In this document: piece after piece, positions 36,095 to 46,048 of the stretch
How positions within the stretch are numbered: position 1 is the first letter of the stretch
Layout of the letters: every line of letters starts with the position of its first letter
From: Trichocoleus desertorum NBK24
GTDB taxonomy: Bacteria; Cyanobacteriota; Cyanobacteriia; FACHB-46
Length of the DNA: 64,000 nucleotides
Assembly: GCF_030409055.1 (NCBI RefSeq)
Contig: NZ_CP116619.1
Coordinates: forward strand, 4,481,628-4,545,627
Direction of reading: 5' to 3'
Notes under the pieces: model-generated
What the model was told of the DNA's origin: nothing
The model's database searches: none
The model's input: only the letters and a program-made list of their open reading frames with translations
Program-made: the position numbers and the translations under genes

Positions 36095-36226
36095 GTTAAT
36101 TCCTTTAAAGATTTCTTGATCCCAAGCTATAGATGTTGAGCTTACTCGCTGTCCAGACACCTTGATTCACTTCAGAAGTTCTAACTGTCTAGAGCCTTCA
36201 CGGGAGGAAATTTGGATAACTATCAC

Positions 36227-36805
36227 TCAACTGAAATTATTCCCTTGTCCCAACAGTTTCTCTACAGCCAAACTAACATCTGTGATCGCCTGCACCGTTA
36301 ACATTTGCCCTCGCTGCAACTGTTGCACCTGAGCATAACCACTCAAACTCGGTTCCCGATAAACCGCGATCGCGTTCTGGTTCAAATCCACCAGCCACAC
36401 TTCCCGCACTCCACTCTTGGCATAAAGCGGGATCTTGATCTCCCGGTCAAACTCAACTGTGGTATCCGCCACTTCCACTAGCAACAAAATATCCTGTGGT
36501 TGGGGATGGCCCGCTTCGTAAAAGTCTGGACGAGGTTGCAATAATGCTACATCTGGTTGAGGTTCCGAGCGATCGCTTAACTCCACGGGATTTTGAGCCG
36601 CTACAATCACGCGATCTCCTAGCCGCTCAGAAAACAGACGCACTAAACGATTCACACAAGCAGCATGACGGCGACCAATCGGTGACATTTCAATAATCTC
36701 TCCCTCAATCAGCTCTACTCGGTCATCTTCAGCCAGAATGCCTGCCTCAACCATTTGGTGATACTGGGTCACCGTAAACTGCCGCCGGAGTAACTGAACC
36801 GCCAT
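36227..36805 (-). CDS. Uma2 family (DUF820) endonuclease-like protein
   Basis: A 192-residue PD-(D/E)XK-fold protein expanded in cyanobacteria. Marks are FTVTQYHQMVEAGIL, DDRVELIEGEIIEMSPIG, the QPDVALL strand (catalytic Asp), ILLLVEVADTTVEFDRE (E-x-x as active-site acid) and YAKSGVREVWLVDL. Nuclease activity is predicted from the fold, and the biological role is unknown. It starts at ATG 36805 and stands alone. Confidence 0.9.
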   Translation of the reverse strand: MAVQLLRRQFTVTQYHQMVEAGILAEDDRVELIEGEIIEMSPIGRRHAACVNRLVRLFSERLGDRVIVAAQNPVELSDRSEPQPDVALLQPRPDFYEAGHPQPQDILLLVEVADTTVEFDREIKIPLYAKSGVREVWLVDLNQNAIAVYREPSLSGYAQVQQLQRGQMLTVQAITDVSLAVEKLLGQGNNFS

Positions 36806-36881
36806 CGCTGCTTCACCTCATGCAATTCAGGTCATGCTCCCATTATGCTGAACGGAGCTAGCAAGACACGCGATCGCCCAA

Positions 36882-36910
36882 CAAAAAACCCCAGCGGAGA
36901 GCTGAGGTTT
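36882..36910 (-). terminator. Rho-independent terminator of ndhF-ndhD1
   Basis: On the minus strand, AACCTCAGC-TCTCC-GCTGGGGTT (one G-T pair) is followed by TTTTG. It begins 42 bases past the ndhD1 stop, the right place and orientation to end the ndhF-ndhD1 transcript. Confidence 0.8.
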
Positions 36911-36951
36911 AGCGAAAGTTTGAACTGATGACTTAGAAGATTAGCGAAGAG

Positions 36952-38571
36952 TTAGCGATCGCCAATCGTCGGAGCTTGGAGCGATTGCGCTTTGATCCCC
37001 AACGGCAAGAAAGAAGGTAGCGTCGAAGCTGTCGTTGATTGCGGTCTTTGAGCCACCGTAAACACAGAATCACGCAAGCGAGCCGTGAGTTGAGCGGTCT
37101 TGGAGTCGTAAACCTGCGTCAATAGCTTCGGATAGAAGCCAATCCCGATGATGGGGATCAGCAAGCAAGCCACGATGAACACTTCACGCGGTTCCGCATC
37201 AATCAAAGCTTCGTGAGACGTGAGTTCCTTGTTTTCTGGCCCGTAGAAGATCTCCCGCAGCATCGAGAGCAGGTAAATCGGAGTTAGGATTACACCGATC
37301 GCCGCCAGGAAGACAATGATCACCTTAAAGGTAGAGCTGTAAGCATCACTGGTCGAGAACCCAACAAACACCATCAACTCAGCTACGAATCCACTCATCC
37401 CAGGCAAAGCCAAGGAAGCCAGGGAGCAAGCAGTAAACATCGAGAAGATTTTGGGCATTTGTTGGCCTACCCCACCCATCTCATCCAAAATTAGCGTATG
37501 GGTGCGATCGTAGGTAGCCCCCACCAGGAAGAAGAGGCTGGCTCCAATTAGACCGTGGGAGACCATTTGAAGCACGGCTCCACTCATGCCCAGCTCTGTG
37601 AAGGAACCAATCCCGATCAGCACGAAGCCCATGTGTGAAATCGAGGAATAGGCAATCTTTCGCTTTAGGTTACGCTGAGCAAAAGAGGTGAGCGCCGCGT
37701 AAATAATGTTCACCACCCCTAACACCACCAGAATCGGGGCGAAGTAGGCGTGAGCATCGGGCAGCATTTCGGCATTCATCCGAATCAAGGCATAACCGCC
37801 CATCTTCAGCAGAATTCCCGCCAGCAACATATGGACTGGAGCCGTCGCTTCACCGTGGGCATCGGGTAGCCAAGTGTGCAGTGGGAATATCGGCAACTTC
37901 ACTGCGTAAGCAATCAGAAACGCGCCATACAGCCATAATTGCAAGTTGACGGGCAAGTGTTTATCCATTAGCGATCGCATGTCAAAGGTGACCGTATCGC
38001 CATAGAAGGCCATCGCCAACGCTGCCACCAAAATGAACAGCGATCCCCCAGCCGTATACAAGATAAACTTAGTCGCGGCATAGAGGCGTTTTTTGCCACC
38101 CCAAATCGCTAGGAGTAAGTAAACCGGGATCAGCTCCAACTCCCACACCAGGAAGAACAGCAGCATATCTTGCACGGCAAACACCGCAATCTGACCGCCA
38201 TACATCGCCAGCAGCAGGAAGTAAAACAGTTTTGGCTTCAGGGTGACAGGCCAAGCTGCTAAGGTTGCCAGTGTGGTAATAAAGCCTGTCAGCAGAATTA
38301 GCGGCATGGAGAGGCCATCAGCCCCCACAGACCATTTCAGGTCAAGCTGTGGTACCCAAGAATAACTCTCCACCAGTTGTAAGCCTGGGTTGGAGAAGTC
38401 GTATTGCGTATAAAAAGCGTAAACCAATAGGGCAAAATCGAGCAGCCCCACGATTAGGGCATACCAGCGGACAGTGCGACCATCCTTATCTGGAATGATG
38501 GGCAAAAGCAAAGCTGCCGCGATCGGAAACAAAATGCTCGTACTGAGCCAAGGAAAATGTGTCAAATCCAT
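36952..38571 (-). CDS. ndhD: NAD(P)H-quinone oxidoreductase subunit 4, NdhD1-type
   Basis: A 539-residue antenna-like proton-pumping subunit of NDH-1 in the thylakoid membrane, with the same core motifs as the paralogue at 18106 ([45 protein letters not shown]). It lacks the cysteine loop. Pairing directly with ndhF upstream marks it as NdhD1 of the respiratory/cyclic-flow NDH-1L form. ATG 38571 is 74 bases after ndhF, and a terminator follows the gene. Confidence 0.95.
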   Translation of the reverse strand: MDLTHFPWLSTSILFPIAAALLLPIIPDKDGRTVRWYALIVGLLDFALLVYAFYTQYDFSNPGLQLVESYSWVPQLDLKWSVGADGLSMPLILLTGFITTLATLAAWPVTLKPKLFYFLLLAMYGGQIAVFAVQDMLLFFLVWELELIPVYLLLAIWGGKKRLYAATKFILYTAGGSLFILVAALAMAFYGDTVTFDMRSLMDKHLPVNLQLWLYGAFLIAYAVKLPIFPLHTWLPDAHGEATAPVHMLLAGILLKMGGYALIRMNAEMLPDAHAYFAPILVVLGVVNIIYAALTSFAQRNLKRKIAYSSISHMGFVLIGIGSFTELGMSGAVLQMVSHGLIGASLFFLVGATYDRTHTLILDEMGGVGQQMPKIFSMFTACSLASLALPGMSGFVAELMVFVGFSTSDAYSSTFKVIIVFLAAIGVILTPIYLLSMLREIFYGPENKELTSHEALIDAEPREVFIVACLLIPIIGIGFYPKLLTQVYDSKTAQLTARLRDSVFTVAQRPQSTTASTLPSFLPLGIKAQSLQAPTIGDR

Positions 38572-38645
38572 AACAGCTTCAAATCACAATCAATCAAAAC
38601 TCAGTTTTAAACCGCAAAGGGCGGGATAGACCCGCCCCTGTCACT

Positions 38646-40730
38646 TTAGGTAATGCCAGAGAGAATTACCAAGCCCAACACTGCCCCAAATACAATCAAG
38701 GCGTAGAACTGCGCTCGACCATTCTCTAAATATTTCAGACCTTCGCCTGTAATTAGGGTAACGAATCCAGCTAGGTTCACAACTCCGTCTACAATCCGCA
38801 CGTCTACTTCTAACACTTGACGAGCCAGCCGACGACTTCCTTGGATGAAGACCGCATCGTAGATTTCGTCAAAGTACCACTTGTTTTTGGAGAGTTTGTA
38901 GAGAGAAGGAATTTTGGCTGCGATCGCGCCTGGGTCAATCTGGTGACGCAGGTACATCAGCGAAGCCAACGTGATTCCAATCAGAGAAACACCGACGGAA
39001 CCGCCCGCCAACACCAGAAACTCATTCAGGTTGAAAGCTTCTGCCGCCTCCATCACCTCATGCGCCGCTTCTGTGGGTGGGTGAATGAACGCTTCAAAGT
39101 AGTTGTTGAAGGGAGTTCCAACCAAGCCAATCAGCATGGAAGGCACCGCCAAAACCAACAGCGGCAGTGTCATCGAGAACGGTGACTCATGGGGAGAGTT
39201 ACTATGCTCATGATCGTGCCCGCTATCCACTTCATGATCCTCAGCTTCTCCTAAGGTCAGCTCTTGAGGGTTCATCGCCCCAGGGCCAAACGCTAAACCA
39301 CGAGCTTGGAGCGTTTCAATTCGGATTTTCTGGAGAATGTCAGAATCTGTACCCCGAAATGGGCCTTCGAAGGTGGAGAAGTACATGCGGAACATGTAGA
39401 AGGCAGTGATCCCAGCCGTTAGCCAGCCGACAGCCCACAAAGCAGGGTTAGCCGCAAAAGCAGCTCCCAAAATTTCATCCTTAGACCAAAAACCCGCGAA
39501 GGGTGGAATTCCAGAGATGGCTAGGGTGCCGATCAGAAAAGTTAAACCTGTAATTGGCATATACTTTCGCAGACCACCCATCAGGCGCATGTCCTGGGCA
39601 TAAGCTGGATCGTGGCCTACCACACCTTCCATGCCATGAATCACAGAGCCAGAACCTAAGAACAACATCGCCTTAAAGTAGGCGTGTGTCATCAGGTGAA
39701 AGAGACCTGCGGTGTAAGCACCTGCCCCCATTGCCATCACCATGTAACCCAACTGGGACATGGTGGAGTAGGCTAAGCCTTTTTTAATATCGTTTTGGGT
39801 AATCGCGATCGTCGCCCCTAGAAAAGCTGTAAAGGCTCCCGTCCAGGCAATCACATCCATGACCAGAGGAATGCCTTCGAACACTGGAAACATCCGTGCA
39901 ATCAGGAAAACCCCAGCTGCCACCATTGTCGCCGCGTGAATTAGGGCGGAAATAGGAGTTGGGCCTTCCATCGCATCGGGCAACCAGACATGCAGCGGGA
40001 ATTGAGCCGATTTGGCAACTGGGCCTAAGAACACTAAAACCGCAAATAAGGCAGCGAGACCTGCACTCAAAGATCCAGAAGCAGTGAGTTCTTGCAGGCG
40101 ATCGCCAATCACATCGAACTCAAAGCTATTGGTGGCCCAAAATAGCCCTAAAATCCCCAACAGCAAACCAAAGTCACCAACTCGGTTCGTAACAAAGGCT
40201 TTTTGGCAAGCATCAGCGGCAGCCTTACGGTCAAACCAGAAACCAATGAGCAGGTAGGAGCACATCCCCACCAGTTCCCAGAAGATGTAGACCTGCACTA
40301 AGTTCGGGCTAATGACCAGACCCAACATAGAGGAGCTGAACAAACTCAGGTAGGCGTAGAAGCGCACATATCCTGGGTCATGGGCCATGTAGCCGTCGGT
40401 GTAAATCATGACTAAAAAGGCAACCGTCGTCACAATGACCAGCATCAGTGACGTTAAGTGGTCGATGGTGTAACCCATCGCTAGCTGGAAATTACCAGCT
40501 GCGGCCCAATCAATCATTTGGGTATAAGTTTCATGTCCTTGTAGCTGACTCCACAGCAACGCAAAGGAGAGCACCATTGCTGCTCCAATCAGCGACACGA
40601 TGAAAATTGCACTCACTCGTCGTAGGTGAGCTGTGGTTTGGCTAAAAGAGATTAGCCCTAGGCCCACTATCATCGCGCCTAGCAGTGGTAGCACTGGAAT
40701 CAGCCAGGCATACTGATATATCGGTTCCAT
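38646..40730 (-). CDS. ndhF: NAD(P)H-quinone oxidoreductase subunit 5, NdhF1-type
   Basis: A 694-residue NuoL/NdhF subunit with about 15-16 helices and the long lateral C-terminal helix. Marks are FWELVGMCSYLLIGFWF, KSAQFPLHVWLPDAMEGPTP, STMSQLGYMVMAMGAGAY and GIPPFAGFWSKDEIL. A His/Asp/Glu-rich loop (EDHEVDSGHDHEHSNSPHES) sits before the last third. It is the first gene of ndhF-ndhD1. I chose ATG 40730; a GTG one codon upstream is possible. Confidence 0.95.
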   Translation of the reverse strand: MEPIYQYAWLIPVLPLLGAMIVGLGLISFSQTTAHLRRVSAIFIVSLIGAAMVLSFALLWSQLQGHETYTQMIDWAAAGNFQLAMGYTIDHLTSLMLVIVTTVAFLVMIYTDGYMAHDPGYVRFYAYLSLFSSSMLGLVISPNLVQVYIFWELVGMCSYLLIGFWFDRKAAADACQKAFVTNRVGDFGLLLGILGLFWATNSFEFDVIGDRLQELTASGSLSAGLAALFAVLVFLGPVAKSAQFPLHVWLPDAMEGPTPISALIHAATMVAAGVFLIARMFPVFEGIPLVMDVIAWTGAFTAFLGATIAITQNDIKKGLAYSTMSQLGYMVMAMGAGAYTAGLFHLMTHAYFKAMLFLGSGSVIHGMEGVVGHDPAYAQDMRLMGGLRKYMPITGLTFLIGTLAISGIPPFAGFWSKDEILGAAFAANPALWAVGWLTAGITAFYMFRMYFSTFEGPFRGTDSDILQKIRIETLQARGLAFGPGAMNPQELTLGEAEDHEVDSGHDHEHSNSPHESPFSMTLPLLVLAVPSMLIGLVGTPFNNYFEAFIHPPTEAAHEVMEAAEAFNLNEFLVLAGGSVGVSLIGITLASLMYLRHQIDPGAIAAKIPSLYKLSKNKWYFDEIYDAVFIQGSRRLARQVLEVDVRIVDGVVNLAGFVTLITGEGLKYLENGRAQFYALIVFGAVLGLVILSGIT

Positions 40731-41199
40731 CACTCGCGCCTACTTTAGTTTTTCTACCTACTCTATGTTGGCAAAGCCCTTAACATTCTGGCATACACTT
40801 GCGACGGAGACTGTCAAGTAGAAATCAACGTCTTTAGCTTGAAGCAGGACTTCGCGAGGAATCAACAGTAGAGGGTTCCGCTTCCATCTACGGTCTCAAA
40901 GGCGAAACAGTCAAGGTGTATGTCAGTATTCCCAGTTTTTACCTGACCATAAATTTCCCCAATTCAAGCATGCTGAACGGAGTTTGGTACCAAAATTTAG
41001 TTTGAAAAAACAATTAAGCCGAGTCGTTGGGTTGCTATAGCGTTCACAAATGGTTTGTAAACCAGGGGGTGGGGCAACACCCCACGTAGGAGTAGAAGCC
41101 CTGCACCCCGTTCAAGAATCAAAAAGGATTGCTATATACCTACTTTGTTAAGAGTTTGCCAAGGGCAGTGCAAATGAAAGCTGTCTCAAAAATTTGTTC
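40731..41199. other. Spacer with G-run hairpin, no gene seen
   Basis: A 469-base spacer upstream of ndhF and downstream of the thioredoxin gene. It contains GTGGGG-CAACA-CCCCAC (41069-41085), a spacer hairpin repeat of the type common in cyanobacteria. Otherwise there is no open frame, tRNA or U-run terminator. The ndhF promoter should lie in 40740-40850. Confidence 0.45.
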
Positions 41200-41559
41200 T
41201 TATGAAGAAGTGGGGAGTTTTCTAGCAGAAAGCGTCCGGCTAGTCGCAATTTTCTCTAAAGCAATTCGTAGATCATCCCGTCCATGAAAACTATCGATCC
41301 GATGGAGAACTTTGCCGCCTTCAATCCACAGCAAGGTGGGTAGGGTGGTGAGTCGGTAAGTGCTAGCAAGTTTTAAGCTTTCGTCTGCATTTACACCCAC
41401 CAGCTTGACTTGCTCACCCCATTCAGTTTGAAAGCGGCTGAGCAAAGGATTAATCATGCGACAGAGACCGCACCAAGGAGCCCAAAAATTTACTAAAACG
41501 GGAGTTGAAGATTCTAAAACTTCTTGTTTAAAAGTCCGCTCATTCACAGACAATTGCAT
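41200..41559 (-). CDS. Thioredoxin with WCGLC active site
   Basis: A 119-residue thioredoxin-fold protein. The redox motif is FWAPWCGLCRMINP, with Leu where classical thioredoxins have Pro; the cis-Pro loop is TTLPTLLWI. The fold order and length are otherwise normal, with a short basic tail (TSRTLSARKLPTSS). Cyanobacterial TrxC-type proteins likewise deviate from WCGPC. The altered dipeptide should shift the redox potential. It is 41 bases after, and co-directional with, the NnrU-family gene, so the two may be co-transcribed. Confidence 0.9.
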   Translation of the reverse strand: MQLSVNERTFKQEVLESSTPVLVNFWAPWCGLCRMINPLLSRFQTEWGEQVKLVGVNADESLKLASTYRLTTLPTLLWIEGGKVLHRIDSFHGRDDLRIALEKIATSRTLSARKLPTSS

Positions 41560-41600
41560 GATCCCTCAGGGTTTGTTATTTGATCTTATTTGGGATCATG

Positions 41601-42314
41601 CTACCAGCCTACGCTCCCTGTCGCACGCATTAAAAGTGGATGTGCCCACCAAAAAAGTAAAACAAATCCAGCTACTCCTATGTAAGCAGGACGGGCAAAC
41701 TCCTGCCAGTTAAGGGTTTGGTCGCCTCGCCAGACAGCTAAAAAGGGAATAATAGAAGTGCGCGATCTTAGGGTTTCAAAAGATTCGCCATACCGAGCTT
41801 GTAAGCGGCGATCGCCATGCCATACAGCAAAGAGATGATGTGCCATCAGCCCAACCGAGGTCAGCAGTGTAAAGGTAGTGCCTAGCCAAAGTGTGTGAGC
41901 GATACACCAAATCAACTGGCCGACCATCTGGGGGTGGCGGGTAATCCGAATGATCCCGCTTTCAAACAGATGGACTTGGGGCTTTTGAATCGCTGCAACT
42001 TCTAACAAATTAAATGTGGCTGGGTAGAGAAACAAAAAGGAAATGGCAGAGAGAATCCAGACCGTTTCCTTAACTCCACGGATGCTCTGCACCTGCCAAA
42101 GCTGTAAACCGTCGTAGCGATGATTGAAGAAGTAAATAATCAGCACTGAGGCGAAGGGCAAACTCACCAGCGCAAATAAAATTCGATAGAGGCGAGGGCC
42201 AATCAATTTCTCGCCACGGGATCGCAGTGCTGCTAGACCGCTGTGAGCGATCGCAAATCCCAAGAGCAGCCCCAGCATAATCCAGTGGCTAGGAGTCAAC
42301 CAATCGTAAGACAT
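41601..42314 (-). CDS. NnrU / zeta-carotene isomerase (Z-ISO) family membrane protein
   Basis: A 237-residue, six- to seven-helix membrane protein. The family signature RITRHPQMVGQLIWCIAHTL includes the conserved His residues that ligate haem in plant Z-ISO; HHLFAVWHGDRRLQARYG is the second conserved block. Plant Z-ISO isomerises the 15-cis bond of zeta-carotene. Bacterial NnrU relatives are linked to denitrification genes. Cyanobacterial function is less settled, so I give only the family. It precedes the thioredoxin gene. Confidence 0.85.
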   Translation of the reverse strand: MSYDWLTPSHWIMLGLLLGFAIAHSGLAALRSRGEKLIGPRLYRILFALVSLPFASVLIIYFFNHRYDGLQLWQVQSIRGVKETVWILSAISFLFLYPATFNLLEVAAIQKPQVHLFESGIIRITRHPQMVGQLIWCIAHTLWLGTTFTLLTSVGLMAHHLFAVWHGDRRLQARYGESFETLRSRTSIIPFLAVWRGDQTLNWQEFARPAYIGVAGFVLLFWWAHPLLMRATGSVGW

Positions 42315-42399
42315 TCTAGAGTTAGAGAGAGCAAATCTAAACGTACCAGGTTATAGGGTATCGTTTTTTGCCGACGACCTCATCCTCAAGCCCTGTGCT

Positions 42400-44406
42400 C
42401 TAAAACATCATATCTAGATCAAATTCTCGCAAGTCAAGGGTGTGAATGTGCCCTTGGTGAGTTGCTTGCTGCCAAGTAGCTAGGAGAACTCCATAGTTAT
42501 TAAAAGAAGCGATCGCCGTAGCCACCGTGGGTGAGTGAACAGTGGGTGAGTGAGGGGAATTAGCAATGGGAGCGGCAATCTGACCGACTTGCTGCCCTAC
42601 TTCATCTAACAAAACGATTTGCCCTTGCTGATCGGCCAAAATATAGCCCCAAGGCGTAGCCGTAAAAAAGGTTGGCTCTATACTCACCCGGATGCGGCGT
42701 ACTCGCAGCGGCTTTAGATCAATCAGTACCATTGAGTGAGTACAACCTGCTTCTTTACCTAAGATGCGGTAGGGAATCGCACTGAGAACCACCGAATCAA
42801 CCGCGAGAGGCAGCAACCAAGAGCCTAAACGCTGGCCTCGCCGGGTAAAGCCTGCAATCAAGGTGCCAGTGCTCAACTCATCTGAAAAACCATCACTCAG
42901 CAGCTTAGTACTACTAGAAAGTACGCCAGCCGCCATGCTATCCGTAGAATTATTGCCCCAAGTGGAAATGGCTGCGATATGCCTGGAGTCCAAAGCTAGG
43001 ATGAGACAAGGGCCAGCAGTTGGATACTCAATGGTTGCTTGAGGCGCAAATTCCGGTTCTTGTTGGCTCAGTTGACGATGCCAGACTGTAATTTTTGCGG
43101 TTGTTTCAATCTGACGAGTCGCGGTTGCCAGCCAATGGCCTTGCGGTTCTACAGTCGCCACAAAGTCAGACTCAAGTGGTACTAAACATTGAGTCAATAG
43201 CCGTCCATCACTGCTAGCTGCGGGAATTGATTTTTCTAGTGGCAGTAAATAAATCGAACGAGAGGCGATCGCAAAACAACCTTGAGGACGTGCCACCAAA
43301 GCGTGAATGGCTTCTGGGATAGCTACTGCGCCTACCAGTTGCTTCTGAATAGACAGAGGTGAAGTAGTTGTAGAAATTAGCTGATCTGTAATAATCTCCC
43401 CATTGCAGGAGCTAGAAGTGCTGCGATAGAGCCACTGACCCGCTTCTGAAGCAATCACGGAGATATCAGACATCGGGGCAATTAAAGGCTCTTGCTCTAA
43501 GCTATGAAAAGCGCAGGGAGGTACTAAGGCTTCTGGAACTGGCCGCAGGGGCAATCGTACCGACTCTAGTAACTGGGAACTCAGCGCTGCTACCGCAGTT
43601 TGGGTCGCGCTCAACATTTCCGCAGCCGACTGAAAGCGACGAGCGGGCAGTTTTTGTAGTGCGCTCAGCAAGAGTTGACTAATTTCGGCTGGGACGACCT
43701 CTGGAATGGTGACAGGTGAATTGAGGTGAGCCGACATTAGCTCTACAGGCGAACCCGAAAAGGGCCGATAACCTAGGATTAACTCAAAGAACAAGATGCC
43801 CACAGCGTAGAGGTCAGAAGAAGGGAAATACTGACCATAAAAGCGTTCGGGGGCCATATAGGCAGGCGAACCCGTATTACCTGCCTCCGGGCCTAGCTCT
43901 TGACTTAAGCGAGCAATGCCAAAATCTGAAATCCGCGCCGTCCAACCACTCGATTGAGTATTCAGTAAAACGTTTTCTGGCTTGATGTCACAATGCACAA
44001 TGTTGCGCTGATGGGCATGAGCTAAGCCTGCCAGGATATCTAGCACCAATTTTAAACCTTGAGCCAAGGTGATACACGCTGAACCTTCCATCAGGTTGCG
44101 TAGCGTGCCCCCCTCGCAGTAGTCCATGACCAAGTAGCGACTTCTGCGACCATGCTCTAGAGCGTGACAGGTCACGATATTGGCATGCTGCAAGCTCAGC
44201 AAGAAGCGCAATTCCCGGAGAAATTTATGAGTGGGAAAGCGTTGATGATCTAATTCTTTGAGGGCAACTAGACGGCCAGTTTTACGATGACTTGCACAAA
44301 ACACACGACCAAATTGCCCCTGACCCACAAGTCCGAGTAACCGATACTTAGAGCGTTTCAGTGGTTGGGAGGCCAGTGGATCAGGACGAACTAACCGATT
44401 TGACAC
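42400..44406 (-). CDS. Ser/Thr protein kinase with C-terminal beta-propeller-like region
   Basis: A 668-residue protein. Residues 20-280 are a Hanks-type kinase: GQGQFG, VALKEL (Lys50), Glu65, HCDIKPENVLL (HCD in place of HRD), DFG 161-163 and PAYMAPERF. From about 300 on come repeated short beta-strand units (for example GHWLATATRQ, GYILADQQGQIVLLDEVGQQ) suggesting a propeller sensor. It ends the V4R/ferredoxin cluster, the position held by spkG (slr0152) in Synechocystis. HSPTVHSPTV is a small internal repeat. The start is GTG 44406, 14 bases after the V4R gene. Confidence 0.85.
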   Translation of the reverse strand: MSNRLVRPDPLASQPLKRSKYRLLGLVGQGQFGRVFCASHRKTGRLVALKELDHQRFPTHKFLRELRFLLSLQHANIVTCHALEHGRRSRYLVMDYCEGGTLRNLMEGSACITLAQGLKLVLDILAGLAHAHQRNIVHCDIKPENVLLNTQSSGWTARISDFGIARLSQELGPEAGNTGSPAYMAPERFYGQYFPSSDLYAVGILFFELILGYRPFSGSPVELMSAHLNSPVTIPEVVPAEISQLLLSALQKLPARRFQSAAEMLSATQTAVAALSSQLLESVRLPLRPVPEALVPPCAFHSLEQEPLIAPMSDISVIASEAGQWLYRSTSSSCNGEIITDQLISTTTSPLSIQKQLVGAVAIPEAIHALVARPQGCFAIASRSIYLLPLEKSIPAASSDGRLLTQCLVPLESDFVATVEPQGHWLATATRQIETTAKITVWHRQLSQQEPEFAPQATIEYPTAGPCLILALDSRHIAAISTWGNNSTDSMAAGVLSSSTKLLSDGFSDELSTGTLIAGFTRRGQRLGSWLLPLAVDSVVLSAIPYRILGKEAGCTHSMVLIDLKPLRVRRIRVSIEPTFFTATPWGYILADQQGQIVLLDEVGQQVGQIAAPIANSPHSPTVHSPTVATAIASFNNYGVLLATWQQATHQGHIHTLDLREFDLDMMF

Positions 44407-44420
44407 AAGTTAAGCCAAGG

Positions 44421-45077
44421 TTAGGCGCAAAGTTTTTGCATGATGGTTTCGTGGTCTACCTGATTCTCTACCATAACTTCTACAGGTTCCAGTCGTTTGG
44501 CTAAACCCAAGAGAAAGCGATTGCGATCGGCACCCATTGATTCGCAGCTCGTTTGCACGCAGTAAAGATCTTTATTGGTTAGTTGACTAAAGAAGGAGCT
44601 GAGAATTCCAGCTTCTAAGAAGCAGACCGGACGATTGAGTTTTGGCGCGTGCTGGGCAAAGGGAGAATTCACGATCTCTACTACTAAAAATCCTCGGTTT
44701 TGGTGGGATTGATCCAAGTCAATTTTGCCCCAACCGTGAGTTAGCCAACATTGTTGTAGAGATTGCAAAAATTCGACCATTGCCATGTCTGCTAGAGCAG
44801 TGCCGTAATAGTCGTTTAGCTCTTCACAAAAGCGAGCATAAAAGTTTTTACCCCACCAGCGGCCACAGTTCATCAGAACCAAGCGAGTGGCTTGACCTGT
44901 TTCTTTATCTAGACCTGCGTAAATGCCTTGAATTAGAGTTTCAGGCAAGGCCAATAAGCGATCGCCCCGACGGTTTTCTAGCAGGCCCAATTCTAGGTCG
45001 CCCTGAACATAGGCATCAGTTGCAAAATAATTGCCGGGAATACGATTATCAATCAGTAGATCAGCAACAGAAATCAT
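44421..45077 (-). CDS. V4R-domain protein 2 (PSII-assembly cluster)
   Basis: A 218-residue protein ending in a V4R (4-vinyl-reductase-like) domain: RPVCFLEAGILSSFFSQLTN, then YCVQTSCESMGADRNRFLLG. V4R domains bind small hydrophobic or tetrapyrrole ligands. In Synechocystis two V4R proteins (Slr0144 and Slr0147) lie in the operon needed for efficient PSII assembly. This one lies next to the kinase, as Slr0147-type does near the operon end. The N-terminal 100 residues are alpha/beta of unknown fold. ATG 45077. Confidence 0.8.
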   Translation of the reverse strand: MISVADLLIDNRIPGNYFATDAYVQGDLELGLLENRRGDRLLALPETLIQGIYAGLDKETGQATRLVLMNCGRWWGKNFYARFCEELNDYYGTALADMAMVEFLQSLQQCWLTHGWGKIDLDQSHQNRGFLVVEIVNSPFAQHAPKLNRPVCFLEAGILSSFFSQLTNKDLYCVQTSCESMGADRNRFLLGLAKRLEPVEVMVENQVDHETIMQKLCA

Positions 45078-45168
45078 AAAAACTGCTCTAAGGATAATTC
45101 AGTTACTAATGGTCAGAAGCTTGTGAAAGTTGGAGAGAATCGCGATCGCTTCGGTCTATCTCGCAACT

Positions 45169-45639
45169 TTAAGCTTTAACTTGGTTCAGTAGCGTACTTT
45201 GAGCTAACGCGAGGGGTGGCTTCAGCAAGCTCAACTGCTGGGGACTGAGGACTTGGCTTAAACGCTGATTGAGGAGCCGATACAGCGCCATGTCAACCGT
45301 TTGCGAGTTATAGGCTTGAACGGTGCGAGTCAGCCAACTCAACAGGCGATTCTGCACGAAAGAATTATCATTGAGCAACATCGACATGGCACAGTAACGC
45401 AGCATTAACAGAGCATGCTTAATGCTTCGCTCTAGCGTCTCTGTGTTTTCTTGCGGCATAGCTGCTTGTAACTGATTCGCCACCTGTTGCATTAAGTCCA
45501 ATTCCTGATCCCGCAATTGCCGATAGGTTTCTAGTCTTTGTGGCAAAGAGTCCACATACTGGCTTAAGACACCGAGTTCTTCAGGTTTTAAGTAACGACT
45601 CTCAGCCTCATCGAAAAGCGATTCAATTTGTTGGTGCAT
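45169..45639 (-). CDS. Phycobiliprotein-fold-like protein without bilin cysteine (1)
   Basis: A 156-residue all-helical protein, paralogous to 47198-47680. The block MLRYCAMSMLLNDNSFVQNR lines up without gaps against the allophycocyanin segment YLRLVTYGIVAGD, followed by RLLSWLTRTVQAYNSQTVDM in the E/F-helix position. The residue aligned with the chromophore-binding Cys is Ser, and the R-D pair is K-H, so it cannot attach bilin there. I infer a phycobilisome-like fold with another job in the V4R cluster. The alignment was made by eye. Confidence 0.65.
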   Translation of the reverse strand: MHQQIESLFDEAESRYLKPEELGVLSQYVDSLPQRLETYRQLRDQELDLMQQVANQLQAAMPQENTETLERSIKHALLMLRYCAMSMLLNDNSFVQNRLLSWLTRTVQAYNSQTVDMALYRLLNQRLSQVLSPQQLSLLKPPLALAQSTLLNQVKA

Positions 45640-45727
45640 AGTTACAGGCCAGATTTAGAGAGAAGTTGCGAAACGGCGCTAACAAAGGGGTGAACTAGGA
45701 GTGGCAAGCTAAGCTAACAGCGGCAAG

Positions 45728-46048
45728 CTAGAAAAGGCTAGAGAAGTCATCTAGGGTCAAGTCGTTTGCCACTGACACAGGTTGCGACGTGGAAGCTGAA
45801 ACCACTACAGGAGCTGCTGCCGCCACGCCTTCCCAGTTTATGGCCCCAAAGAATTGATTCACACTGAGAGTCAGGCTCAAAGGCGTGTTGCTTCCCTGTA
45901 GAGCTTGAAGTTTCAGCTCTTGTACTTCAGGTGAGTGATCTTCCCAATTAAACCCTGTAAAAAAGGTTTGAACTGATGACTGTAACCAGCTCTGAGCTTC
46001 AGTTTTAGGTTTAGTGCCATTGGGTGGAGCAGCAGTTATGGCAGTCAT
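45728..46048 (-). CDS. Small NWE-motif protein (V4R cluster)
   Basis: 106 residues with a low-complexity N-terminus and two related short motifs, QTFFTGFNWEDHSPEV and NQFFGAINWEGVAA, plus LTLDDFSSLF at the very end, which looks like a third degenerate FF element. The repeated FF-x-x-(F/I)NWE motif could be a docking peptide for a partner in the cluster. ATG overlaps the upstream V4R stop (ATGA), so it is translationally coupled to it. I know no named family. Confidence 0.7.
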   Translation of the reverse strand: MTAITAAPPNGTKPKTEAQSWLQSSVQTFFTGFNWEDHSPEVQELKLQALQGSNTPLSLTLSVNQFFGAINWEGVAAAAPVVVSASTSQPVSVANDLTLDDFSSLF

